A program made the translations under genes and the position numbers. Source: an uncultured Alphaproteobacteria bacterium (GTDB taxonomy: Bacteria; Pseudomonadota; Alphaproteobacteria; Caulobacterales; Hyphomonadaceae). Taken from it: a stretch of DNA of 6,128 nucleotides. Each line of letters starts with the position of its first letter. Within the stretch, counting starts at the first letter, position 1. The notes beneath the pieces were generated by a model, which had not been told where the DNA came from, ran no database searches, and saw only the letters and a program-made list of their open reading frames with translations. Where the stretch lies: positions 1 to 6,128 of the forward strand of contig CAIKXW010000377.1 in the NCBI GenBank assembly GCA_903831485.1, written 5' to 3'. Positions 1-5,405 of this stretch are shown here, in pieces.

Positions 1-9
1 GGGCGACCG

Positions 10-1014
10 ATGCGCACCTACGCCAACGTGATCGAGGCCATCGGCCGAACGCCCCTGATCAAGCTCCGCCGCGCGTCCGAACTCAGCGGCGCAAACATCT
101 ATGGCAAGGCCGAGTTCCTGAACCCCGGCCAGTCCGTCAAGGACCGCGCAGCCCTCGGCATGATCCGCGACGCTGAAAAGTCGGGCGCGCTCAAGCCGGG
201 CGGTGTGATTGTCGAGGGAACGGCAGGGAACACCGGCATTGGCCTCGCCGTGGTCGGCAACGCGCTGGGCTATCGGACCGTGATCGTGATGCCGCGCACC
301 CAGAGCCAGGAAAAAAAGGACGCCGTGCGCAGCCTCGGCGCGAAGCTGGTCGAGGTGGACGCCGTCCCCTACGCCAACCCTAACCATTACGTGAAGTATT
401 CCGCCCGCCTTGCTGAAGAGATGGCGAAAACGGAGCCGCTGGGAGCCGTGTGGGCCAATCAGTTCGACAACATCGCCAACCGCCGCGCTCACTACGAAAC
501 CACCGGCCCCGAGATCTGGGAACAGACGGACGGCAAGGTCGATGGGTTCGTCTGCGCGGTCGGTTCCGGCGGCACGCTGGGAGGCGTGTCGATGGCGCTG
601 AAGGAGCGGAGCCGCAAGATCCAGATCGGCCTGGCCGACCCCGGCGGCGCATCGCTTTTTTCGTACTACAAGACCGGCGAGCTGAAGTCCGAGGGAACGT
701 CCATCACTGAAGGCATCGGCCAGTCGCGCATCACCGCGAACCTGGAGGGTGTGGAGGTCGATGACGCCTGGCGGATAGACGACGCTGACGCCCTCCGGAT
801 CGTGTTCGACCTTACACGCGAGGAGGGAATGTGCCTTGGCGGCTCGTCGGGGATAAACATCGCCGGCGCGATCGAACTGGGCCGGAAACTGGGCCCCGGC
901 TCAACCATCGTCACCATCCTGTGCGACTACGGCAACCGCTACCTGTCAAAGCTCTACAACGGCTCTTTCCTGAAGGAAAAAGGCCTGCCCGTTCCGTCCT
1001 GGTATGAAAGCTAG
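10..1014 (+). CDS. cysK: Cysteine synthase A (O-acetylserine sulfhydrylase), PLP-dependent
   Basis: This cytosolic fold-type II PLP enzyme makes L-cysteine from O-acetylserine and sulfide, the last step of assimilatory sulfate reduction. The 334 residues are near the usual 310-345. The PLP lysine is K44 in NPGQSVKDRAA. The substrate loop is TAGNTG at residues 71-76, where classical enzymes have TSGNTG. The PLP-phosphate loop is GSGGTLGG at 185-192, and GGSSG at 277-281 supplies the serine near the pyridine nitrogen. The block TQSQEKKD (97-104) and the TAGNTG loop match the alphaproteobacterial/fungal branch of the family, as I recall it. The ATG at 10 fits the family's N-terminus (ANVIEAIGRTPLIKL), but only 9 in-frame bases lie upstream without a stop, so an earlier start outside the window is possible and no ribosome binding site can be judged. 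The 3' end overlaps the convergent small gene by 4 bp. Family is confident; sulfide donor specificity is inferred. Confidence 0.93.
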   Translation: MRTYANVIEAIGRTPLIKLRRASELSGANIYGKAEFLNPGQSVKDRAALGMIRDAEKSGALKPGGVIVEGTAGNTGIGLAVVGNALGYRTVIVMPRTQSQEKKDAVRSLGAKLVEVDAVPYANPNHYVKYSARLAEEMAKTEPLGAVWANQFDNIANRRAHYETTGPEIWEQTDGKVDGFVCAVGSGGTLGGVSMALKERSRKIQIGLADPGGASLFSYYKTGELKSEGTSITEGIGQSRITANLEGVEVDDAWRIDDADALRIVFDLTREEGMCLGGSSGINIAGAIELGRKLGPGSTIVTILCDYGNRYLSKLYNGSFLKEKGLPVPSWYES

Positions 1015-1244
1015 GCCAGCAGCCGTGTCGCGATATAACCGACGCCCGACCAGAAGGCGGCGCAGAACAGCACGACGACCAGCGTCACCTTCCACCGGCC
1101 CCAGCGAGGCTCGTGAGCGAGTGCGTCTTCATCGGCGTCGCTGCGGCGGAGGCTGCCTGCAAACGGCGCGCCTGTTTCGCCTTGCAGCGGGGCGCTACGC
1201 CAGATCGACTGATGCTCTGTAATTGCCAATCGCAACTCCAACAC
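1011..1244 (-). CDS. Small single-pass membrane protein, function unknown
   Basis: I do not recognise a family. The 77-residue frame has a polar, acidic N-terminal half (SDADEDALAHE around residues 35-45), then a basic/aromatic flank (PRWGRWK) and one strongly hydrophobic segment of about 22 residues (VTLVVVLFCAAFWSGVGYIA) ending just before the C-terminus. By the positive-inside rule the N-terminus would be cytoplasmic. Support for coding is the G/C-rich third positions through the TM part and the clean stop at the 3' end of the convergent cysteine synthase gene (4-bp overlap, sequence CTAG read both ways). The start is uncertain: the GTG at 1244 has no good Shine-Dalgarno sequence, and there is no ATG in the frame, so a TTG or GTG further in may be used. 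It lies downstream of the sugar transferase on the same strand, 197 bp away, and could be part of its transcript or have its own promoter. Confidence 0.5.
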   Translation of the reverse strand: MLELRLAITEHQSIWRSAPLQGETGAPFAGSLRRSDADEDALAHEPRWGRWKVTLVVVLFCAAFWSGVGYIATRLLA

Positions 1245-1441
1245 ATTCGATCGACCCGCAGTAGAGAACGCGTGAGCGACCTTGCTGTCACAATTGGACA
1301 GGCGGCTTAAGAATCCTTCAAGCCTGCTCGGGAACTAAGTTTGCTGATCGCGCCGTCAGCTTCGTCAGGGAATCGTCAGTGACCGCAGCGTCAGCGTTAC
1401 AGGCTTGATAGTATCCGACAATATTGCCGCGCTGCGGCGTG
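1245..1441. other. Non-coding spacer with clustered short repeats
   Basis: This 197-bp spacer lies between two - strand genes, downstream of the sugar transferase and upstream of the small membrane protein. I see no gene in it. It holds four CGTCAG hexamers at 1354, 1363, 1374 and 1389 (CTGACG on the - strand), a dyad CTGTC-N7-GACAG at 1285-1301, and TTAA-N7-TCAA at 1307-1321. A short GC hairpin, GCCGC-GCT-GCGGC at 1426-1438, lies just past the sugar transferase stop. That hairpin has only a 5-bp stem and no following T-run in the - strand direction, so it is at best a weak terminator. The clustering suggests a control region for the small gene, but no sigma-70 promoter stands out. Confidence 0.45.
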
Positions 1442-2134
1442 TCAGTAGGCGCCGAGGCCAAGCAGTACGACGGGGATCGCAAGCATGCAGATCCGTAGGT
1501 CCTGCCAGATCGACCAGTTCATCACGTAGCGTACATCGAGCGCGACGCGTTCTGGATAGGTGAGCCGGTTGCGGCCCATGACCTGCCACAGCCCAAGCAC
1601 GCCTGGCCGGACTGCGGTATAGAAAGGATAGGCCGATCCGTAGCGATTAACTTCGGCAGCGGTGACGGGCCGGGGGCCGATCAGGGACATCTCGCCACGC
1701 AGGATGTTCACAAGCTGCGGCAGCTCATCGAGGCTGCTCTTGCGAAGGATGCGGCCGACGACAGTCACGCGCGGATCCTTCCGGAGTTTCTGATAGCTGC
1801 TCCACTCCTCCCGAGCGACCGGGTCATCCTCAAGGAGCTGGGCAAGACGCACCTCTGCATCCACACGCATCGAGCGAAACTTCAGAACCATGAATTGCTG
1901 GCCATCGCGCCCGACACGCAGCTGTCTGAACAGGGCCGGCCCTGGATCGAAGACCTTGATCGCCGCATAGATGGCCATCAGCAGCGGCGACAGGAAGACG
2001 AGCAACGGAAACGCGACGAGGACGTCCATTGCCCGCTTGAGGCCGCTGGTCTGCACGCGATAGCTGGGTCCGGCGACCGGAGCATCGCTCCAGACCTCGA
2101 ACCGGCCAGCTTCGAGGCCGCCGCCATCATCCAT
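1442..2134 (-). CDS. Undecaprenyl-phosphate sugar-1-phosphate transferase (ExoY/WbaP-type)
   Basis: This is a bacterial sugar transferase (polyprenol phosphate hexose-1-phosphate transferase family) that starts exopolysaccharide or O-antigen repeat units by moving a sugar-1-phosphate from a nucleotide sugar to undecaprenyl phosphate at the inner membrane. With the start chosen here it has 230 residues, close to ExoY-like minimal enzymes. A single hydrophobic helix (about 37-61, likely the re-entrant membrane helix) precedes [10 protein letters not shown] and KFRSM (85-89). The catalytic Asp-Glu is in SSLDELPQL (136-137), followed by [11 protein letters not shown] (PRP 154-156), [14 protein letters not shown] (about 175-188) and a C-terminal LGLGAY. 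I chose the ATG at 2134 because AAAGGA lies 7 nt upstream of it. In-frame ATGs at 2167 and 2212 lack a comparable site and would add unconserved residues. The enzyme presumably worked with the kinase whose remnant lies at 4693-5045. The sugar specificity cannot be read. Confidence 0.93.
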   Translation of the reverse strand: MDDGGGLEAGRFEVWSDAPVAGPSYRVQTSGLKRAMDVLVAFPLLVFLSPLLMAIYAAIKVFDPGPALFRQLRVGRDGQQFMVLKFRSMRVDAEVRLAQLLEDDPVAREEWSSYQKLRKDPRVTVVGRILRKSSLDELPQLVNILRGEMSLIGPRPVTAAEVNRYGSAYPFYTAVRPGVLGLWQVMGRNRLTYPERVALDVRYVMNWSIWQDLRICMLAIPVVLLGLGAY

Positions 2135-2141
2135 TGCACTG

Positions 2142-2147
2142 TCCTTT
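2142..2147 (-). promoter_or_regulatory. Ribosome binding site deciding the sugar transferase start
   Basis: On the - strand this reads AAAGGA with a 7-nt spacer to the ATG at 2134-2132. It is the only good Shine-Dalgarno match ahead of the three in-frame ATGs and so supports the 230-residue form. Confidence 0.7.
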
Positions 2148-2224
2148 GGCGGACCCGTCGTGGCCATCCGCAATGATGGCAAACGCAATACCCGGACCAG
2201 TGAGCAGCGCATTGGCGGGTTCCA

Positions 2225-2238
2225 CAGACCGCGGTCTG
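2225..2238. repeat. Perfect 14-bp palindrome, possible operator
   Basis: CAGACCGCGGTCTG reads identically on both strands. It lies about 90 bp upstream of the sugar transferase start and is consistent with the binding site of a dimeric regulator, but no cognate regulator is in the window. Confidence 0.4.
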
Positions 2239-2389
2239 CGGCGACCGTTTCTGGCCTCGTTCATGCGCCGGCAGGGCTGATATTCCCGGTGAGCGCGAGT
2301 TCACTGCCGCCGATGCGCGACGAACGGGAGCAATCATCCCATTAGCCATGTTCGCTCGAGGAAAGCTGCGATCGAGATGCAAGACATGG

Positions 2390-2410
2390 GCTTTGCGCCC
2401 GGCGCGAAGC
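2390..2410. repeat. Hairpin in the divergent control region
   Basis: GCTTTGCGC pairs with GCGCGAAGC around a 3-nt loop, giving a 9-bp stem with one G-T wobble. On the + strand it is followed by TTTGAAAAAA, so there is no proper T-tract and no upstream + strand gene close enough to need terminating. It may be a DNA-level site or a structure in the leader of the sulfurtransferase transcript. Confidence 0.35.
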
Positions 2411-2662
2411 TTTGAAAAAACAAGACAGATCGAGATTTCCGCCGCCAGGCTGTCGCGTTTCCGAACAGTTGCCGCCAGCCACCGTCAGCCCGGCAAGAGC
2501 ACCAGCCGCGGCGCGCATTAACAATACATCTCTCGGCGTCATGCGCCGATCCATCCCGCTTTTCCCCTGTTGCGAGCATTGACTTCACATACTCGCCTTG
2601 CCGGAGCGTGCGGCTCTGGCTAGGTGGAAGCGGTCATTCGTCAGAGCATGGAGCCGGCCCCG

Positions 2663-3526
2663 ATGGTCGCGCCTTTCACACCGGAAAAGCCGGTCATTTC
2701 GGCCGAGTGGCTGAGGACGCATCTCGCCGCGCCGGACGTGCGCGTCCTCGATTGCACCTGGTTCATGCCTGGATCGCCGCAGACCGGGAAGCAGGCCTAT
2801 GACGCGCACCACATTCCCGGCGCGCGGCATTTCGATATCGACGATATCGCCGACACAACCATCCCCCTGCCCCACATGCTGCCGCCGCCTGAGAAATTTT
2901 CCTCGCGCGTCCGGCGGCTGGGACTTGGCGATGGCCACCGCATCATCTGCTACGACCAGAACGGGTTCCTAGCTTCCGCCCGCGCATGGTGGATGTTCCG
3001 CGCGATGGGCCACGCAGACGTCGCCGTACTGGATGGCGGCTTCAATACCTGGCGCGAGGCCGGCGGCGCCGTCGAAGACCTGCCGCCGCACTTCATGGCG
3101 GACCGGCACTTCACGGTCCGCCCGCGCCGCGACCTTGTCCGAAATCTCGATCAGATGAAGCAGACGGTAGGCGGCGGGGCAGCACAGGTGGTTGACGCCC
3201 GCTCCGGCCCGCGCTTCCGCGGCGAAGTCGAAGAGCCGCGCCCCGGCCTGCGCAAGGGGCACATGCCCGGCGCCTTGAACGTTTACTATGCCGACCTGAT
3301 CGCCGCTGACGGGCGCCTCAAGCCGGAAGCAGAATTGCGGGCGGCGTTCGAGAAAGCCGGCGTCGACCTTTCCCGGCCTATCATCAACAGCTGCGGATCC
3401 GGCGTCACGGCCGCCATCGCAGCGCTCGCACAATCCATGGTCGGGCACGACGACGCTGCCGTCTATGACGGGTCGTGGGCCGAGTGGGCGCAGCCGGAGA
3501 GCGGCGGCGCGGTCGAGACGGGCTGA
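2663..3526 (+). CDS. sseA: 3-mercaptopyruvate sulfurtransferase (two-domain rhodanese, SseA-type)
   Basis: This enzyme moves sulfur from 3-mercaptopyruvate to an acceptor (thioredoxin, cyanide or another thiol) through a cysteine persulfide, and can release H2S. From the start used here it has 287 residues, normal for the family. The inactive N-terminal rhodanese domain covers about 10-135 (AHHIPGARHFDID near 48-60; VAVLDGGFNTWREAG near 120-134). The catalytic C-terminal domain covers about 155-280 (VVDARSGPRFRGEVEEPRPG, then KGHMPGALNV). The active-site cysteine is C244 (codon at 3392) in CGSGVTA, the mercaptopyruvate type; thiosulfate rhodaneses have CRKGVTA. The ATG at 2663 has GGAG 9 nt upstream. 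An ATG at 2648 and a GTG at 2624 are in frame but have poorer sites. The next gene starts 3 nt after the stop, so the two are very likely co-transcribed and translationally coupled. Location is probably cytoplasmic: no signal peptide is seen. Confidence 0.92.
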   Translation: MVAPFTPEKPVISAEWLRTHLAAPDVRVLDCTWFMPGSPQTGKQAYDAHHIPGARHFDIDDIADTTIPLPHMLPPPEKFSSRVRRLGLGDGHRIICYDQNGFLASARAWWMFRAMGHADVAVLDGGFNTWREAGGAVEDLPPHFMADRHFTVRPRRDLVRNLDQMKQTVGGGAAQVVDARSGPRFRGEVEEPRPGLRKGHMPGALNVYYADLIAADGRLKPEAELRAAFEKAGVDLSRPIINSCGSGVTAAIAALAQSMVGHDDAAVYDGSWAEWAQPESGGAVETG

Positions 3527-3529
3527 ACA

Positions 3530-4705
3530 ATGGGCGAGGAAGGCAAGTCGGGACGGCCACGCGGCCTCGGCACGCGCCTCACCCACGCAGCACGCGATCG
3601 CAAGCTCACACTGGGCGGCGTCAATCCGGTCGTCCAGAAGGCGTCAACGGTCATCGTCGAAAGTGCATCGAAGCTGTTCGATCCCGGTGGCTGGACCTAC
3701 GGGCGCCATGGCACGGCGACCCACGAAGCACTGAAACAGGCGCTCTGCGAGATCGAGGGCGCAGAGCATTGCGTGCTAGCGCCCTCCGGTCTGATGGCGT
3801 GCATCCTCCCCTTCCTGGCGTTTGCAGGCGCTGGCGGGCATGTGCTGGTGGGCGACAATGTCTATGGGCCGACGCGCCGGTTCGTTGATCGCATGCTGCC
3901 GCGCTGGGGCTGCGAGGCGACATACTTCGATCCACTGACCGGCGCAGGCGTCGCGAGGCTGATCAGGCCCGAGACGAAGCTGATCTTCGTCGAAAGCCCG
4001 GGCTCGATGACATTCGAGATTGCCGACGCACCGGCGATCGCCGCCGCCGCGCGCGCTGCCGGCGTCGTGTCCGTCATGGACAATACGTGGAGTGCGGGCG
4101 TCTTCCACAAGCCGCTGGCGCTGGGCTTTGACCTCTCCGTGCAGGCCAACACCAAATATGTCAGCGGCGGCGCAGACATCCTCAATGGCGCCATTCATCT
4201 CAACGATGAGAAGCTGCTTGTGCGGCTCAGGGAAACCGTCGCCGACCTCGGCGTAAACGTCGCGCCCGATGACGCCTATGCCCTGCTTCGCGGCGCCCGA
4301 TCGCTGGCCATGCGCATGGATCATCACCAGGCATCTGCGCTGGAAGTCGCGCGCTGGCTGGAGAAACACCCCGCCATTGTCCGCGTGCTCCACCCCGCCC
4401 TGGAATCCGATCCCAATCACGCACTGTGGAAGCGCGACTTCACCGGAGCATCGGGACTGTTCAGCATCGTGCTGAACCCCATGCCCACGGCAAGGGTCCA
4501 CGTCTTCCTCGATGCGCTCGACCTCTTCGGCCTCGGCTTTTCATATGGCGGGTTCGAGAGCCTGGTCATCCACTGCGACCCGCAACTCAAGCGCACGGCG
4601 TCATCGCCCGAACTCGGCGGCCCGCTGATCCGCCTGTCGATCGGGCTGGAAGACCCGGCCGACCTCATCGCTGACCTTGAGCAGGCGCTCGCTCAGGTGT
4701 CCTGA
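3530..4705 (+). CDS. metC: Cystathionine beta-lyase-type PLP enzyme (Cys/Met metabolism family)
   Basis: A fold-type I PLP enzyme of the Cys/Met metabolism family, most likely cleaving cystathionine to homocysteine, pyruvate and ammonia on the way to methionine; such enzymes also desulfurate cysteine to H2S. The 391 residues fit the family (about 390-400). Visible motifs are YGRHGTATH at 57-65 (cofactor phosphate contacts from the neighbouring subunit), APSGLMA at 84-90, DNVYGPTRRF at 109-118, and D184 in MDNTW, which should pair with the pyridine nitrogen. K209 in QANTKYVSGGAD is the PLP lysine, GGFESL precedes the C-terminal part, and R368 in RLSIGLED should bind the substrate carboxylate. 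After the lysine, GGAD replaces the usual GHSD. The ATG at 3530 is 3 nt after sseA, with only a weak ribosome site, so coupled translation is likely. The 3' end overlaps the convergent kinase remnant by 13 bp. Cystathionine gamma-lyase or another family activity cannot be excluded; MetC fits best. Confidence 0.88.
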   Translation: MGEEGKSGRPRGLGTRLTHAARDRKLTLGGVNPVVQKASTVIVESASKLFDPGGWTYGRHGTATHEALKQALCEIEGAEHCVLAPSGLMACILPFLAFAGAGGHVLVGDNVYGPTRRFVDRMLPRWGCEATYFDPLTGAGVARLIRPETKLIFVESPGSMTFEIADAPAIAAAARAAGVVSVMDNTWSAGVFHKPLALGFDLSVQANTKYVSGGADILNGAIHLNDEKLLVRLRETVADLGVNVAPDDAYALLRGARSLAMRMDHHQASALEVARWLEKHPAIVRVLHPALESDPNHALWKRDFTGASGLFSIVLNPMPTARVHVFLDALDLFGLGFSYGGFESLVIHCDPQLKRTASSPELGGPLIRLSIGLEDPADLIADLEQALAQVS

Positions 4706-5045
4706 TAGTATTTTGCGTAGGCGCTGTAGTTCGCCGACGTGTAGGCGTGATGGCCCTTCTTGCGCAGGTCCACGAACGTCAGCACGACACCGGCGACGTT
4801 AGCGTGGAAATCCCGCAGGATCTTCATCGTGTCGCGCAGCGTATTGCGATGCGTCTTGCGCCAGCGCGTGGCGACGACGACCTGATCGACCTTGGAGACA
4901 ACCACACGCGCCTCCGCCATCAGCAGGATCGGCCCGGTGTCGATGACGATCAGATCGTAACTCTGCTGCAGCAGCAGGAGCAGCGCATCGAAGGCGCGGC
5001 TGCCAAACACATCGCGGGGCGTGTGCTTGCGATCCGACAGGGGCA
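4693..5045 (-). pseudogene. C-terminal remnant of an EPS tyrosine autokinase (Wzc/ExoP-type BY-kinase), cut by the IS
   Basis: About 117 codons remain of a polysaccharide co-polymerase/tyrosine autokinase that would control EPS chain length at the inner membrane. What remains, numbered from the ATG at the junction, is TPRDVFGSRAFDALLLLL (9-26), the Walker B strand YDLIVIDTGP (30-39, Asp36), the family block LLMAEARVVVSKVDQVVVAT, GVVLTFVDLRKK (86-97), and a tail with five tyrosines (102, 107, 110, 113, 114), the usual autophosphorylation cluster. The periplasmic/Wzz domain, both membrane helices and Walker A and A' are absent. They would lie upstream, where the insertion sequence begins at about 5046. 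The frame continues into the IS for about 60 codons, but that part has no similarity to the kinase. The catalytic core is incomplete, so the fragment cannot be an active kinase. The upstream half may survive beyond the IS right end, outside this window. Confidence 0.88.
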
Positions 5046-5074
5046 TGATCCGCCCCCTTTGAAGTGGTCCGCCC
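5046..5074 (+). repeat. Candidate IS left terminal repeat
   Basis: The terminal region starts TGATCCGCCCCC and contains TCCGCCC twice, at 5049-5055 and 5068-5074, 19 bp apart. Repeated words inside the terminus are typical of transposase contact sites. A weak promoter-like pair (TTGAAG at 5059-5064, TATGTT at 5080-5085, 15-bp spacing) overlaps it and could drive orfA. The right-hand inverted repeat is outside the window, so the exact end is unproven. Confidence 0.5.
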
Positions 5075-5107
5075 TTAGGTATGTTTTGGAGCGGATGGAG
5101 AAGGCGG

Positions 5108-5386
5108 ATGGCAAGAAAGCGGTACAAGCCTGAGGAGATTGTTGCAAAGCTCCGGCAGGTTGATGTGCTGGTCTCGCAGGGCCAGTCGGTGGTCGACGCG
5201 GTGCGGTCGATCGGCGTCACGGACGTCACCTATTACAGGTGGCGCTCAGAGTTCGGCGGCCTGAAGACGGACCAGGTCAAGCGGATGAAGGATCTCGAGC
5301 TGGAGAACCAGCGGCTGCGCAAGGCGGTCTCGGATCTGACGCTCGACAAGCTGATCCTGTCGGAGGCGGCCAAGGGAAACTTCTAA
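5108..5386 (+). CDS. IS3-family transposase OrfA (DNA-binding subunit)
   Basis: This 92-residue protein recognises the IS ends and forms the N-terminal part of the OrfAB transposase. The N-terminal [14 protein letters not shown] and a helix-turn-helix at about 27-46 ([20 protein letters not shown]) are typical of the family. A leucine zipper follows with L63, L70, L77 and L84 in exact heptad spacing, used for OrfA/OrfAB multimerisation. The end EAAKGNF is the usual end of IS407-group OrfA. I start it at ATG 5108, which has GGAG 7 nt upstream and gives the family N-terminus [10 protein letters not shown]. An in-frame ATG at 5081 adds nine atypical residues and has no ribosome site. The stop TAA at 5384-5386 lies 3 nt after a candidate -1 slippery heptamer, so a fraction of ribosomes should continue into orfB. 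Confidence 0.92.
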   Translation: MARKRYKPEEIVAKLRQVDVLVSQGQSVVDAVRSIGVTDVTYYRWRSEFGGLKTDQVKRMKDLELENQRLRKAVSDLTLDKLILSEAAKGNF

Positions 5387-5405
5387 GCCCCGCGCGTCGC
5401 CGCGC
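5362..5405 (+). other. Candidate programmed -1 frameshift cassette joining orfA and orfB
   Basis: Four elements line up. An internal Shine-Dalgarno-like GGAGG lies at 5362-5366. The slippery heptamer GGGAAAC at 5374-5380 is in the correct phase (G GGA AAC in the orfA frame). The orfA stop TAA is at 5384-5386. A hairpin of five G-C pairs (GCGCG/CGCGC, loop TCGC) occupies 5392-5405. The GGAGG sits 11 nt before the AAC codon, the spacing at which such elements stimulate -1 shifting in bacteria (as in dnaX). The shift would give ...[19 protein letters not shown]..., fusing OrfA to OrfB. Frameshifting is established for the IS3 family; the use of this exact heptamer is inferred from sequence. Confidence 0.75.

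Larger units (their letters stand above)
2135..2662. other. Divergent intergenic/control region, no gene seen
   Basis: About 530 bp separate the divergently transcribed sugar transferase (-) and sulfurtransferase (+) genes. Short open frames exist on both strands (for example 2160-2345 + and 2334-2588 -), but their translations are Arg/Ser/Cys-rich, resemble no family I know and lack convincing ribosome sites. Both genes' promoters must lie here or further upstream. Visible signals are a perfect 14-bp palindrome at 2225-2238, a 9-bp-stem hairpin at 2390-2410 flanked by repeated words, and TTGACT at 2579-2584. TTGACT resembles a -35 hexamer on the + strand, but no acceptable -10 hexamer follows at 16-18 nt. 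I see no riboswitch I can recognise. Confidence 0.5.

Noticed and set aside
1426..1438. Terminator of the sugar transferase gene
   Set aside because: It has only five stem pairs and no U-tract after the stem on the - strand; kept only as a note in the spacer entry.
2160..2345. 61-codon + strand frame overlapping the sugar transferase 5' region
   Set aside because: It lies over the other strand's control region, has no ribosome site and its translation resembles no known family.
2390..2410. Rho-independent terminator
   Set aside because: The stem is good, but it is followed by TTTGAAAAAA rather than a T-run, and on the - strand it is followed by a mixed sequence; no transcript needs to end here.
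2334..2588. 84-codon - strand frame in the divergent spacer
   Set aside because: The composition is Cys/Arg/Ser-rich with no TM segment, domain or good start; more likely leader or promoter DNA.
2579..2607. Sigma-70 promoter of the sulfur operon
   Set aside because: TTGACT is a good -35, but no plausible -10 follows at 16-18 bp.
2213..2662. SAM or other sulfur riboswitch ahead of the sulfur operon
   Set aside because: I could not find a conserved riboswitch core or the expected pseudoknot pairing by eye; a covariance-model search would be decisive.
2969..3586. 205-codon - strand open frame opposite the sulfurtransferase
   Set aside because: It mirrors the codons of sseA and spans the sseA/metC junction; no family resemblance and no ribosome site.
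3776..4501. Long - strand open frame (241 codons) opposite metC
   Set aside because: It is antisense to a well-supported PLP enzyme, and its translation is Arg/His/Ala-rich without a recognisable fold; long antisense frames are common opposite GC-rich genes.
5047..5229. N-terminal extension of the kinase remnant (the - strand frame continues to 5229)
   Set aside because: This part lies inside the IS, opposite orfA, and has no kinase-like sequence; it is read-through of the frame.
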